This document shows, in pieces, positions 20,047-27,914 of a stretch of DNA of 64,000 nt. The notes below the pieces were generated by a model. It was not told the origin of the DNA. It did not search any database and saw nothing but the letters and a program-made list of their open reading frames with translations. Position 1 is the first letter of the stretch. Each line of letters starts with the position of its first letter. The stretch comes from Aggregatilinea lenta (GTDB lineage: Bacteria > Chloroflexota > Anaerolineae > Aggregatilineales > Aggregatilineaceae). Location: assembly GCF_003569045.1 (NCBI RefSeq), contig NZ_BFCB01000002.1, positions 1,221,506 to 1,285,505 on the forward strand, in the 5' to 3' direction. The translations under genes were made by a program, and so were the position numbers.

Positions 20047-20233
20047 GACTTTCGGGAAGGAGGGCGCTCTTGCGCGAGTAGTCTTGGCTGTACGGACGTT
20101 TTACGCAATTCATTCCGCAAGCATATTCGGCTTGCAAGCGCGTTCGGGCCAGCAACGCAGCGCAGTGCGTTCCAGGTAAGCAAGTTTTCCACCGGCGTGC
20201 CACTTTCATAGCAACGTGGCCAGCCGGTTTTTT
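20047..20233 (+). ncRNA. Candidate structured RNA or attenuator leader upstream of second S1 gene
   Basis: A ~187-nt segment bounded by a consensus promoter and an intrinsic terminator, without a convincing reading frame. Visible hairpins: GCAAGC/GCTTGC (20117-20135), AACGCA/TGCGTT (20154-20171), and the terminator stem. Size resembles 6S RNA, but I could not fit the 6S central-bubble pattern, and it lacks SRP, RNase P or tmRNA signatures. It may be an independent small RNA, or a leader whose terminator controls the S1-domain gene 63 nt further on. Confidence 0.5.
20192..20233 (+). terminator. Intrinsic terminator inside the leader of the second S1 gene
   Basis: CCGGC-GT-GCCAC, 12-nt loop, GTGGC-CA-GCCGG followed by six T residues. 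Very strong, yet it lies between a consensus promoter and the S1 start codon. Confidence 0.88.
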
Positions 20234-20295
20234 GCTTCTCCGACCGAAGCCACTCCACATCCGACCCCTGGGGGGACTAGACAAAAATAGATAAG

Positions 20296-21546
20296 ATGGT
20301 CAATCTAAACATAAACAGCGACACGACGGAAGCCGAGATGGATTTCCTCACCTTGCTTGAGGAGTCTTTCTCAACGGAGCAGCCCGGACGGGGCGACATC
20401 GTCACCGGTGTCATCCTCTCAATCGACAATCTGGGCATGCTCGTGGATATTGGGACCAAGCGTGACGGCGTTGTACCCCGCAGCGACCTCGAAAAGCTTG
20501 GCGAAGACGTCACCTTCCAGCTTGGAGACGAAGTCCCGGTCATGATCGTCCGTTCCGAAGACGAGGACGGCAACATGATCGTGTCAATCGCCCAGGCCAA
20601 GCAGAATGAAGACTGGCTCAACGCCGAGCAGATGTTGACGAGCGAAGAGATCGTCGACGGCTTCGTGGCAGATGCGAACCGGGGCGGCTTGATTGTGCCC
20701 TACGGCAACCTGCGCGGCTTCATTCCCGCCAGCCACGTGATCGACCTGCCGCGCGGCCTTAACGAAGAAGAACGCCGCGCACACCTCATGTCGATGATTG
20801 GCCAGAAGATTTCCGTGAAGGTGATCGAGGTCAACCGCCGCCGTCGCCGTCTGGTGCTCAGCCAGCGCGAGGCCCAGCGCGAGATCCGCGACGCCAGCAA
20901 GGACGCGCTGCTTGAGGAACTCGCCGAGGGTGAAGTTCGCCGTGGCCGTGTCAGCGGCCTGCGCGACTTCGGCGCCTTCGTCGATCTCGGCGGAGCTGAC
21001 GGTCTGATCCACATCAGCGAGCTGGCCTGGCACCGCGTCAAGCACCCGCGCGAACTGCTCAACGTGGGCGACGAGATCGACGTGTTCGTGCTGCGCCTGG
21101 ACCAGGAAGGTCGCCGTATCGGCCTGTCGCTCAAGCGCCTCCAGCCGAACCCATGGTCGCAGGTCGACGAGCTGTATCACGTCGGCCAGGTGGTCGAGGG
21201 TGTAGTCAGCCGCGTGACGCAGTTCGGGGCATTCGTCAGCCTCGATCCGGGCATCGAAGCCCTGCTGCACGCCAGCCAGATCGCGGACCCGACGCCGGAG
21301 AACCCGGCGGAGATCCTGCGCGAAGGCGACACGATCTCGGCCCGCATCATCAGCATCGAATCCCACCGCCAGCGCCTGGGCCTGAGCATCCGCGACGTGG
21401 AGAACAACCTCCCGACGCTGGAAGCCCGCGAAGACGAGGCGCTCGACGCCCCGCAGGACGAAATTGACGCTGGTCAAAGCGAGGCTTACACGGTACAATC
21501 GGAAGAGCTTGAACCGGTTGTTGAGGAAGAGCCAGTCGCGGAGTAG
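20296..21546 (+). CDS. S1-domain RNA-binding protein, paralogue of upstream gene
   Basis: A 416-residue protein with four S1 domains (about 32-98, 115-185, 205-275, 290-360), collinear with the preceding gene. Both share DGDG-NMIVSI-like, GGLIVPYGNLRGFIPASHV, VIEVNRRRRRLVLSQREAQRE and SGLRDFGAFVDLGGADGLI stretches. It lacks the long acidic repeat tail and ends in a short acidic stretch. Likely a ribosome-associated or mRNA-binding S1 protein. The ATG at 20296 has no clear ribosome site; the in-frame ATG at 20338 has GGAAG 5 nt upstream and may be the true start. Expression probably passes through the terminator at 20192-20233, implying attenuation. Confidence 0.9.
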   Translation: MVNLNINSDTTEAEMDFLTLLEESFSTEQPGRGDIVTGVILSIDNLGMLVDIGTKRDGVVPRSDLEKLGEDVTFQLGDEVPVMIVRSEDEDGNMIVSIAQAKQNEDWLNAEQMLTSEEIVDGFVADANRGGLIVPYGNLRGFIPASHVIDLPRGLNEEERRAHLMSMIGQKISVKVIEVNRRRRRLVLSQREAQREIRDASKDALLEELAEGEVRRGRVSGLRDFGAFVDLGGADGLIHISELAWHRVKHPRELLNVGDEIDVFVLRLDQEGRRIGLSLKRLQPNPWSQVDELYHVGQVVEGVVSRVTQFGAFVSLDPGIEALLHASQIADPTPENPAEILREGDTISARIISIESHRQRLGLSIRDVENNLPTLEAREDEALDAPQDEIDAGQSEAYTVQSEELEPVVEEEPVAE

Positions 21547-21571
21547 CATCAACCGATCTTGAAGACGGATG

Positions 21572-21603
21572 AGGCAGGTTCTGCGTAACCTGCCTTTCTT
21601 TTT
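21572..21603 (+). terminator. Intrinsic terminator of the second S1 gene
   Basis: AGGCAGGTT, loop CTGCGT, AACCTGCCT, then TTCTTTTT. Confidence 0.88.
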
Positions 21604-21710
21604 GACTGTGTCCTTCGACACCGTCCGAACGTCTTTTTGATACAGGTCTTTGCAGACTGCACCGCAGCCCGGCAGAGCCAAAAAAACCATTATAGAAGGG
21701 TGGTGAGAAC

Positions 21711-21911
21711 ATGGCCCATGTGGAGTTGCAGTCCGGTGAGTCGCAAGAGGGACTCCTCAAGCGCTTCCGGAAGCAAGTCGCCAAGGACGGCATCCTCAGC
21801 ACGGTACGCCGCAAGCGCTGGCACGTTTCGAAGAGCGAGCTGCGTCGTATCCAGAAGAAGAAGGCTGTCCGGCGCGCGCGCCGCAAGCAGCGCAAGACCA
21901 GAGCGAGTTAA
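21711..21911 (+). CDS. rpsU: 30S ribosomal protein bS21
   Basis: A 66-residue, strongly basic protein. It shows the S21 order ESQEGLLKRFRKQVAKDGIL, then RKRWHVSKSELRR, then a K/R-rich C-terminus. bS21 sits on the 30S platform and helps start-site base-pairing. GGTGAG ribosome site 4 nt before the ATG. Followed 107 nt later by infA on the same strand, a translation-initiation pair. Confidence 0.93.
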   Translation: MAHVELQSGESQEGLLKRFRKQVAKDGILSTVRRKRWHVSKSELRRIQKKKAVRRARRKQRKTRAS

Positions 21912-22018
21912 CGACGCGATTCTTCACTGATCGCAGCGGCTGGGTCATAGAGGACCGTCGCTGACGCGTTCTCTAGACCCGGCGTTTAATGTACGCCAGA
22001 AAGAAGACAAACACGTCG

Positions 22019-22282
22019 ATGGCGAAACGTACAGACGACAAGATCGAAATGGAAGGGACCGTCGTAGAAGCCCTTCCCAATACCCAGTTCACCGTTCAGT
22101 TGGATAACGGGCACAAGGTGCTGGCCTATCTGTCCGGCAAGATGCGCAAGTACTACATCCGCATCCTGCTCGGCGACCGCGTGCGCGTTGAGATGACTCC
22201 GTACGACCTGTCGCGCGGGCGCATCACCTACCGCTATCGCAAGGGCGGCGGCCCAGCGCCTGACGAAGAAACGTCGGAGTGA
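22019..22282 (+). CDS. infA: Translation initiation factor IF-1
   Basis: IF-1 occupies the ribosomal A site during initiation. An 87-residue OB-fold protein with [60 protein letters not shown] and R. A short non-conserved tail ([12 protein letters not shown]) makes it longer than the usual 72 residues. The start is placed at MAKRTDDK, as in other IF-1 proteins; ten upstream in-frame codons are possible but unlikely. It is unlinked here to the usual ribosomal-protein neighbours (rpmJ, rpsM), which is uncommon. Confidence 0.94.
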   Translation: MAKRTDDKIEMEGTVVEALPNTQFTVQLDNGHKVLAYLSGKMRKYYIRILLGDRVRVEMTPYDLSRGRITYRYRKGGGPAPDEETSE

Positions 22283-22322
22283 TCCCGGCCCGCAGCCGGT
22301 TCGCCGGTTCACTGAATGGCAC

Positions 22323-22346
22323 AGCCCCAGTTTTGCCGGGGCTTTT
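22323..22346 (+). terminator. Intrinsic terminator of infA
   Basis: AGCCCC, 9-nt loop, GGGGCT with a run of four T residues. Confidence 0.8.
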
Positions 22347-22374
22347 GTTCGTTCTCCGCTCGCGCGTCTGACCG

Positions 22375-22893
22375 ATGGCGCGCGGTACAATCCCCGCCCC
22401 TGGCCCCTTATGGCAGCTTGTCGTCCGTAAATACGACGGTCGGCTGCACATCACGCTGCCGCTGCACCTCATGGACGACAATGGCAGCCGCCTGTGGCTG
22501 CGCACGCCGCTGGGTGGCGAAGTCAAACACCTGACGCGCGGCAAGTCGTGGGCCATCACCCGTCCCTCGGATATGTTCTTCTGGCGCGACCGCTGGTACA
22601 ACGTCTACGTGAACTACGACGAAGCGTGGCAGTTCAGGAACTTTTACTGCAACGTGGGGCTGCCGCCGGAGATCCGCGACGGCGAGATTTCGTACGTGGA
22701 CCTCGACCTCGACGTGCAGATCTGGGCCGATGGGCGCGCCGAAATTCTCGACGAAGACGAGTTCGACGAGCATCGAGTCCAGTTCGGTTACCCGGATACC
22801 GTGCAGGAAGCGGCGCGAGGAGCCGTCGAGGATCTGCTGGCGCTGTGGCGCTCTGGGGCCGAGCCGTTCGCGTGGTACAACACCCGGCCCTGA
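22375..22893 (+). CDS. DUF402 protein, probable nucleoside phosphatase
   Basis: A 172-residue protein with the DUF402 (COG3557) core: WYNVYVNYDEA, RNFYCNVGLPPEI, SYVDLDLDVQIWADGRAEIL, DEDEFDEH. The acidic residues bind metal in characterised relatives, the nucleoside tri- and diphosphate phosphatase Ntdp of Gram-positives and FomD. A hydrolase acting on nucleotides is therefore likely, exact substrate unknown. No strong ribosome site is visible before the ATG. It converges with the phosphoribosyltransferase gene. Confidence 0.85.
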   Translation: MARGTIPAPGPLWQLVVRKYDGRLHITLPLHLMDDNGSRLWLRTPLGGEVKHLTRGKSWAITRPSDMFFWRDRWYNVYVNYDEAWQFRNFYCNVGLPPEIRDGEISYVDLDLDVQIWADGRAEILDEDEFDEHRVQFGYPDTVQEAARGAVEDLLALWRSGAEPFAWYNTRP

Positions 22894-22918
22894 CGGACGG
22901 AGCGCTCAGGCTCCGGCG

Positions 22919-23455
22919 CTAATTCTGATCGGGCATACCCCCGGCGGGAATGCCATGCAGGCCCCGGTCAATCTCCCACGGATACACAATGTAAGCGTCC
23001 GTCACGGCTCCGTAGAAGTCCGGTTCGGCCCGGCTGAACAGGGACCGGTAGGGGTTGAAGTGGAACACGCAAGTGAACGGCGTGCCGCCCGCCGACTGGC
23101 AGCGGTTCTTGACCGCCGTGCTGGTGCGGCCACTGCCCCACACGTCGTCCATAATCAAGATCCGCCGGTCCTCGAGCAGCGCGTCGTCCGGGAACTGCAA
23201 GAACGACGGCCACACCAACAGGCGCGCCTTCTCGTCCCCGGCCAGATCGCGCGGGAAGTCTACGGCGGCAGTCAGGACGTTCGTGATATCGAGCGCTTCA
23301 CCGAGCAGACCGCCGGGCACGATGCCGCCGCGCGTGATCATGATCATCGCGTCGAACGAACCGCCCGCGCGTAACTGCGGCAGCAGCACATCCACCAGCT
23401 TGTCCACATCTTTCCAGGTCAGCCACTCCTGACGCAACGGTCTGCGTGATTCCAT
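22919..23455 (-). CDS. Purine-type phosphoribosyltransferase
   Basis: A 178-residue type I phosphoribosyltransferase that would join a base to PRPP. The PRPP loop ILIMDDVWGSGRTSTA (about residues 98-113) has the two acidic residues plus GSGRT. MIMITRGGIVPGGLLGEAL is the PPi-loop region. The C-terminal YIVYPWEIDR with an aromatic/Trp resembles xanthine-guanine or hypoxanthine enzymes (Gpt-like, COG2236), so purine salvage is the best guess. AGGAC ribosome site. The preceding 283 nt (to 23738) contain no other recognisable gene. Confidence 0.85.
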   Translation of the reverse strand: MESRRPLRQEWLTWKDVDKLVDVLLPQLRAGGSFDAMIMITRGGIVPGGLLGEALDITNVLTAAVDFPRDLAGDEKARLLVWPSFLQFPDDALLEDRRILIMDDVWGSGRTSTAVKNRCQSAGGTPFTCVFHFNPYRSLFSRAEPDFYGAVTDAYIVYPWEIDRGLHGIPAGGMPDQN

Positions 23456-23738
23456 AAGTGTCCTTTTTTTTCGTCGGATACAGGCTACGGCTTCTACGTC
23501 CTGGAATTATCGCTTCACTTGCGGGGAAAGTCAAAGCACAAGCCGCGCGTGGGGCCAGCACACACGGGCAGAAACGGCCAATCTGTCCAGGGCGCTTGCA
23601 ACGCGCCGCCATGCAACGGATAATCAACGGTAAGCGAACCCGCCAGCCAGAACCGTTTACCGTACCGGAACGCGTCGTATTGGCAGATCGCCTCGTGCCC
23701 CGCGCAAACGCGATGGGCGCGGGCAAGGAGAACGCAAC

Positions 23739-24428
23739 GTGAAGACGAATTCAGAGCGGACGATCGAAGCGCTGACCTGGGCAGCCGTCGTGATCTGGAT
23801 GGGCTTCGCCCTGATCATGCACCTGTTGGGCTATTTGTGGCTGGTGGTGATGGTGCTGAGCATCATCCTGCTGACCTCGGCCATCTACCAGCGCAGCCGG
23901 GGCTGGCACACTTCGCTGACGATTTGGGTCGCCGGGGTGTGGATGGCTGTCTTCAGCGTGATCGAGGTCGTCAACGAGATCTTGAAGGTCATGAACGACG
24001 GTGACGGGCTGCAAATCGACGTTTGGGTCTACGCGGGGATCGTGCTGATCTCGATGGGGCTGGCGGTGGTGCTGCGCAACCTGCAAGCGCCTACGCCCGC
24101 GGCGCGCCGCCCCGAACAGGAACGCCCGCCGATCGTGCCCACGCAGATCCAGGACGACACCAGCAGCGGCTACCTGCCGCCGAGCGGATCGCAGCGCGTG
24201 TACACCGACGCCCGGACCAGCGGCATGACCACCGGTCTGACGAACGACATCCGCGCCACGCAGCAGCCCCCGCGCGCGACCGTCGCGCCGGAGCCAAGCA
24301 GCCGGTCCCGCCGCCGCGCGCGGCCCGCCAACAGCAACGCCGCCCCTCCCAACGACCTGGAGGCGCGCGTCGAGGACATCATCCGCCGCAGCCGCGAGCG
24401 CCGCGACCAGGACAACCTGCCCTACTGA
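23739..24428 (+). CDS. Membrane protein with disordered C-terminal tail
   Basis: A 229-residue protein of unknown function. Four hydrophobic segments lie in the first ~115 residues (WAAVVIWMGFALIMHLLGYL, WLVVMVLSIILLTSAIY, SLTIWVAGVWMAVFSVIEVV, VWVYAGIVLISMGLAVVL). A ~110-residue hydrophilic tail rich in Pro, Arg, Ser and Thr follows, ending with a charged helix LEARVEDIIRRSRERRDQ. The GTG start has AAGGAG 8 nt upstream. No neighbour hints at a role. Confidence 0.7.
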   Translation: MKTNSERTIEALTWAAVVIWMGFALIMHLLGYLWLVVMVLSIILLTSAIYQRSRGWHTSLTIWVAGVWMAVFSVIEVVNEILKVMNDGDGLQIDVWVYAGIVLISMGLAVVLRNLQAPTPAARRPEQERPPIVPTQIQDDTSSGYLPPSGSQRVYTDARTSGMTTGLTNDIRATQQPPRATVAPEPSSRSRRRARPANSNAAPPNDLEARVEDIIRRSRERRDQDNLPY

Positions 24429-24468
24429 GGCCCGTCACGCCGCCCGGTGCGCGCTACAGGAACAGCGC

Positions 24469-24669
24469 CTAGAGGAACAGTGCCATATAGCCACCGAACA
24501 GGCCCAGGACCAGATAGACGATGGCGACCACGGTACGCACGCGCTGGCGTCCGTAGCGCTCGATCCAGGTAGACATCTGGTCTTCGTTCAGGAAAGTTTT
24601 CCAGCCCATCAGCGTGCCGATAAACCCGGCGATGCCGCCCAAAAAGATGATCCAATCCAAAAACTCCAT
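24469..24669 (-). CDS. Small two-helix membrane protein
   Basis: 66 residues. Two hydrophobic helices (LDWIIFLGGIAGFIGTLMGW and VVAIVYLVLGLFGGYMALFL) flank a polar loop with WIERYGRQR. ATG with AAGGT 9 nt upstream. Function unknown; the compact hairpin and conserved-looking helix ends suggest a real gene. Confidence 0.6.
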   Translation of the reverse strand: MEFLDWIIFLGGIAGFIGTLMGWKTFLNEDQMSTWIERYGRQRVRTVVAIVYLVLGLFGGYMALFL

Positions 24670-24733
24670 CGTTTGAAACCTTCTTTCCTGCCGCATTCCT
24701 GCGGAAAAATCACAACGTTGCCCATCTGGGCAG

Positions 24734-24779
24734 ATCTCATCCCCGATCCCTCTCCAGTCCAGGCTGGAGTGGGGAGACA
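24734..24779. repeat. CTCA-CCCCG hairpin repeat
   Basis: CTCATCCCCGATCCCTCTCCAG-TCCAGG-CTGGAGTGGGGAG, a diverged copy of the repeat best seen at 8165. Confidence 0.6.
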
Positions 24780-24854
24780 GGTAAAATCTAGCGCGTGTTA
24801 CGCCGTCTTTGTATCTTTACCGGCCAAAACAGTGCTGCGTCAAGCGCACCTTCG

Positions 24855-26084
24855 CTACAATCGCTCGCCGCAGATCAGCGCCGTATGCTGACCCGCCACG
24901 CGCGTCAGCACCACCACCGCCGACTCGCCCTGTCCATCCAGCTTGAGCTGGCGGATCAGGTCCTCCGGCGCGATGGGGCTGCCGCGTTTTTTGACCGTCA
25001 CCCGCCCGACGCCGCGCGCACGCAGCGCCGCCCGCAGCCGTTTGAGGTTGAACGGCATCCAGTCCCACACCGGCCACGCCCGCGCCCACGACGACTCCAC
25101 CAGCGCGTCCGCCGTGAGGTAGGCGATGCTCTCGTCCAGGCGGGTCACCGGCGCACCCAGTTCCGCGCCCAGTTCGGCCAGCAGCCCCGCGCGAATGATC
25201 GCCGGGTCCGGCTCGTACAGCACCGCGCCCGGCTCGGCCAGCGGCGGCGCAGGCAGTCCACGCGGCTCCAGCGACGCGCCCGACCCATCCGGCTCGACGC
25301 GGCTGGCGCGGCAGCCCGCAAAGCCCCACGCACCGGTCCACAACACGGCCTCTTTCAGCTCGCCGCCCGCGCTGACGAACTCGATCCCCGCGCCCGCAGC
25401 CGTATAAGGCCACAGCTCGCCCAGGTCCACGCCCGGCGACAGCTTGACCGCCAGCGCCTCGAACGGCCACGCGCGGATCACGTCCAGCGGCGGGTGATAG
25501 TCGCGCACGGAAAAGATGCGCCGTCCCGCCGCTCGCCGCGCCGGGTCGAAGAACGCGGCAGGCACACCCGCCAAGGGCAGCGGATCGAGCAGGTCGGCCC
25601 GAACCAGCGACGCCGACAGGCCGTTGGCGTCCAGATTCGCGGATGCGAGGAGCAGCCGCACCGGGTCAAGGTCCACGCCGACCGCCGACGCACCGGGCAC
25701 CGCCGCCAACGCCAGCAGATCGCCGCCGACGCCGCAGCCCAGATCCGCGATACGCGCCGCGCCGAGATCCGTGAAACGTCGCGCCCGCCACCGGCTGACG
25801 GCTTCACCGCTGGCCTGTTCGAGCGCGTCCGGCGTGAAGACCATCGACGCGGCCCGGCTGAACTTGGCGGCGGCGCGCTGCCTAAGCCGCGCCGTGGTCA
25901 GGGCCGCGCCCGCTTCGCCCGGCGACAGAGTCTGCCGCAGCCGGTCGAGCAGCGCCAGCGTGTAGCGCTCGTCCAGGTCTTCCGCCGCCAACTGCGCCAG
26001 GGCTGCCTGCCCCGCCGAGCCAAGCAAAAACCGTGCGTCGCGTTCGTCCACCGTGTCGATCCCTGGTCCGAGGCCGGACAACAT
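24855..26084 (-). CDS. SAM-dependent methyltransferase with THUMP-like C-terminal domain
   Basis: A 409-residue class I methyltransferase. The SAM-binding motif I IADLGCGVGGDLLALA, the post-I acid VGVDLDP, and a catalytic-loop FFDPARR (DPxR type) are present. The C-terminal part (MPFNLKRLRAALRARG, VTVKKRGSPIAPEDLIRQLK) matches the THUMP-like domain, suggesting a nucleic-acid substrate. The ATG at 26084 abuts a perfect palindrome and has no ribosome site. A GTG at 26051, with CAGGG upstream, would remove 11 residues and may be the actual start. Confidence 0.85.
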   Translation of the reverse strand: MLSGLGPGIDTVDERDARFLLGSAGQAALAQLAAEDLDERYTLALLDRLRQTLSPGEAGAALTTARLRQRAAAKFSRAASMVFTPDALEQASGEAVSRWRARRFTDLGAARIADLGCGVGGDLLALAAVPGASAVGVDLDPVRLLLASANLDANGLSASLVRADLLDPLPLAGVPAAFFDPARRAAGRRIFSVRDYHPPLDVIRAWPFEALAVKLSPGVDLGELWPYTAAGAGIEFVSAGGELKEAVLWTGAWGFAGCRASRVEPDGSGASLEPRGLPAPPLAEPGAVLYEPDPAIIRAGLLAELGAELGAPVTRLDESIAYLTADALVESSWARAWPVWDWMPFNLKRLRAALRARGVGRVTVKKRGSPIAPEDLIRQLKLDGQGESAVVVLTRVAGQHTALICGERL

Positions 26085-26114
26085 TTAGGGACAATTCAGC
26101 CGAATTGTCCCTAA
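26085..26114. repeat. REP-like palindrome touching a start codon
   Basis: Perfect 13-bp inverted repeat TTAGGGACAATTC / GAATTGTCCCTAA with a 4-nt loop. It is related to the unit at 50039-50064 (TAGGGGCAATTC / GAATTGCCCCTA). Confidence 0.8.
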
Positions 26115-26148
26115 CCATCTTACGCAACTGCCCGGCCAACCGGTCCGG

Positions 26149-26460
26149 CTATTCGCTGCCGATCTGGCCGATCAGGCGCTTGAACTCTTCCCACTCGTCG
26201 CGGCTGAAGTAGAGCGAACCCCAGTCCAGCTCGACTTCGTAGTCCAGCTCGCCTTCACCGGCGTCTTCGGGAACTTCTTCGGTGACGTCGCCGACCAGAT
26301 CCAGGAAATCTTCCCATTCTTCCTGGAAGAAATGCACGGTCACCGCGCCCAGTTCCAGGTGGTAGGTCATTTCTTCGTCCGGCTCTTCGGCCACCCAGAT
26401 GGTGTAATTTTCGGTTTCGGCAATGGATTCGGTCGGGATTTCGGACATATCGTTACTCAT
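26149..26460 (-). CDS. Small acidic protein of unknown function
   Basis: 103 residues, very rich in Glu and Asp. Two similar halves are visible: VHFFQEEWEDFLDLVGDV and LYFSRDEWEEFKRLIGQI, an internal duplication of a strand-helix unit. AAGGAG lies 11 nt before the ATG at 26460. Close behind the next minus-strand gene, so likely co-transcribed. I do not recognise the family. Confidence 0.65.
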   Translation of the reverse strand: MSNDMSEIPTESIAETENYTIWVAEEPDEEMTYHLELGAVTVHFFQEEWEDFLDLVGDVTEEVPEDAGEGELDYEVELDWGSLYFSRDEWEEFKRLIGQIGSE

Positions 26461-26498
26461 GGCTGGATTCTCCTTGGCAAAAGATACGCTGAACTGCA

Positions 26499-26825
26499 TT
26501 AGTCGTTCTCGGCATCCGCTTCAAAGGCTTCAACTGCGCGTAGGACCTCCAACAGGGCCAGCAAGCTCGCGCCGCTGTACGCCTGATCATCCAGCCCTTC
26601 GACGCGAAAGCGCCGCTCTAGCATCGTGGTCTCAAAGTTGGGCGCGCCAGTCACCGACTGCACGCGCTCCGCAACGACCTGCCGCCGCTCGGCATCCCAG
26701 GTATAGGCGGTCTTGGTCCAGAACATCCGGTAACCCGCCACGATCCGGTCGTCCGTCAGCGGCGTCGGCGGCTTGCGTTTTCGTCCCGACGCAGGCCATA
26801 AAAGCCGGCGAAATGCCTCGAACAT
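26499..26825 (-). CDS. Hypothetical protein
   Basis: 108 residues with a basic N-terminus (FRRLLWPASGRKRKPP) and a mixed alpha/beta remainder (AGYRMFWTKTAYTWDAERRQ, then LERRFRVEGLDDQAYSGAS). ATG preferred over the GTG one codon earlier, because AGGAAG is then 6 nt away. Lies between the acetyltransferase gene and the acidic protein on the same strand. Family not recognised. Confidence 0.55.
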   Translation of the reverse strand: MFEAFRRLLWPASGRKRKPPTPLTDDRIVAGYRMFWTKTAYTWDAERRQVVAERVQSVTGAPNFETTMLERRFRVEGLDDQAYSGASLLALLEVLRAVEAFEADAEND

Positions 26826-26870
26826 CACTCTTCCTGACTGCGCACTCTGCCCACGGCACAGCGCGCGCTG

Positions 26871-27827
26871 CTAATTCTCTCCTGAAGCGCGGCGGCTGTC
26901 CAGATCTGCATGGGCGGCAAGGTGAATCTCGCGCTCGAACAGCCAGATTTCCCGGTCATCCCGGCGACGAAAGCCCGCATCTTCCAGCGCCAGCAGCCGC
27001 TCCGGCTGCTTGACCACCTTGACCGCCACTCGCTCGCAGCCGCTGTCCGCCGCCCACCGCCGGGCCGCCCGCGCGACGTAAGCCAACGCAGCCGGAGCCG
27101 CGTCCAGGTAGCCGAACCTGAGCGTGCCCGCGCCCCGCTGCCGGGCATCGCCCGGCGCGCCGAGAATCGCCACGCCTTGCAGCTCGCCGCCCGGTGTCCA
27201 GCCAAGCACCTGCCCTGCCGCCAGCCAATCCGTGACGCGCGCCTGCGTCAGCCGCAGAAAATTCCATTCCGATTCAAAGCTGCACGGGACCTGCTCGAAG
27301 TAGGGCAGCGTCGCCAACCACGCCATCACGTGCGGCAGGTCATCCGGCCCCAGCCGCGCCAACCGGGGACCTGCCCCCGCCGCTGCCGGAGCGTCGTACG
27401 ACACGAGGCTCGCCACGTGCTCGAAGCCCGTTTCCGTCACCACGACCTGGACGACCTCAGTCCTCGGAGACGACTTGAAACAAATCACGCCGCTGCCGAT
27501 CTGCCGGACGCGGTTCAGCACGAAGTGGTGCAAAATCCGCGCCACGCCCTGCCGCTGATGATGCGGCGCGACGCGCAGCACCTCGATCCACCACTCGCCG
27601 TCGCCCAGCCGGCTGAGCCGCGCCGCACCCACCACCTGATCGCCCGCCAGCGCCACGACGTGCTCACCCGCGGCGTCGGTGTACCAGCGATCGAGGGTAT
27701 GGGTCAGACGCTCCTCGCCGTACGTCGCAACCGCGGCAATTGCTTCGATCGCGGCCCGGTCATCCGGCGATGCGGGGCGAATCTGGAGGTCGGGATGAGT
27801 CGTGGTCACGGTCTGCATCGACTGCAC
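26871..27827 (-). CDS. GNAT-family N-acetyltransferase
   Basis: 318 residues with a GNAT domain in the first half: WWIEVLRVAPHHQRQGVARI is the acetyl-CoA pyrophosphate motif (V-x-x-x-x-R/Q-x-x-G). A second region (GYLDAAPAALAYVARAARRW and KQPERLLALEDAGFRRRDDR) looks like a second, degenerate GNAT half, common in ~300-residue family members. Acceptor unknown. The GTG at 27827 has GAGGG at 7 nt; the ATG three codons later (27818) is equally possible. Confidence 0.82.
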   Translation of the reverse strand: MQSMQTVTTTHPDLQIRPASPDDRAAIEAIAAVATYGEERLTHTLDRWYTDAAGEHVVALAGDQVVGAARLSRLGDGEWWIEVLRVAPHHQRQGVARILHHFVLNRVRQIGSGVICFKSSPRTEVVQVVVTETGFEHVASLVSYDAPAAAGAGPRLARLGPDDLPHVMAWLATLPYFEQVPCSFESEWNFLRLTQARVTDWLAAGQVLGWTPGGELQGVAILGAPGDARQRGAGTLRFGYLDAAPAALAYVARAARRWAADSGCERVAVKVVKQPERLLALEDAGFRRRDDREIWLFEREIHLAAHADLDSRRASGEN

Positions 27828-27914
27828 AGGAAATCCCTCTCTTTGCCTGCCCCGCCAAACCGGGACAACGTCCATGCCGTCCGACCACTAGTGCCCTGCG
27901 CGATGCAGGCGCGG

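Noticed and set aside
20047-20233. Assignment of the RNA candidate to 6S, SRP, RNase P or tmRNA
   Set aside because: Length fits 6S, but the central bubble and flanking conserved bases could not be recognised, and signature stretches of the others are absent.
23456-23738. Possible tRNA or RNase P segment
   Set aside because: A GGGGAAAGTC stretch looked suggestive, but no T-loop, CCA-end stem or conserved RNase P regions could be found.
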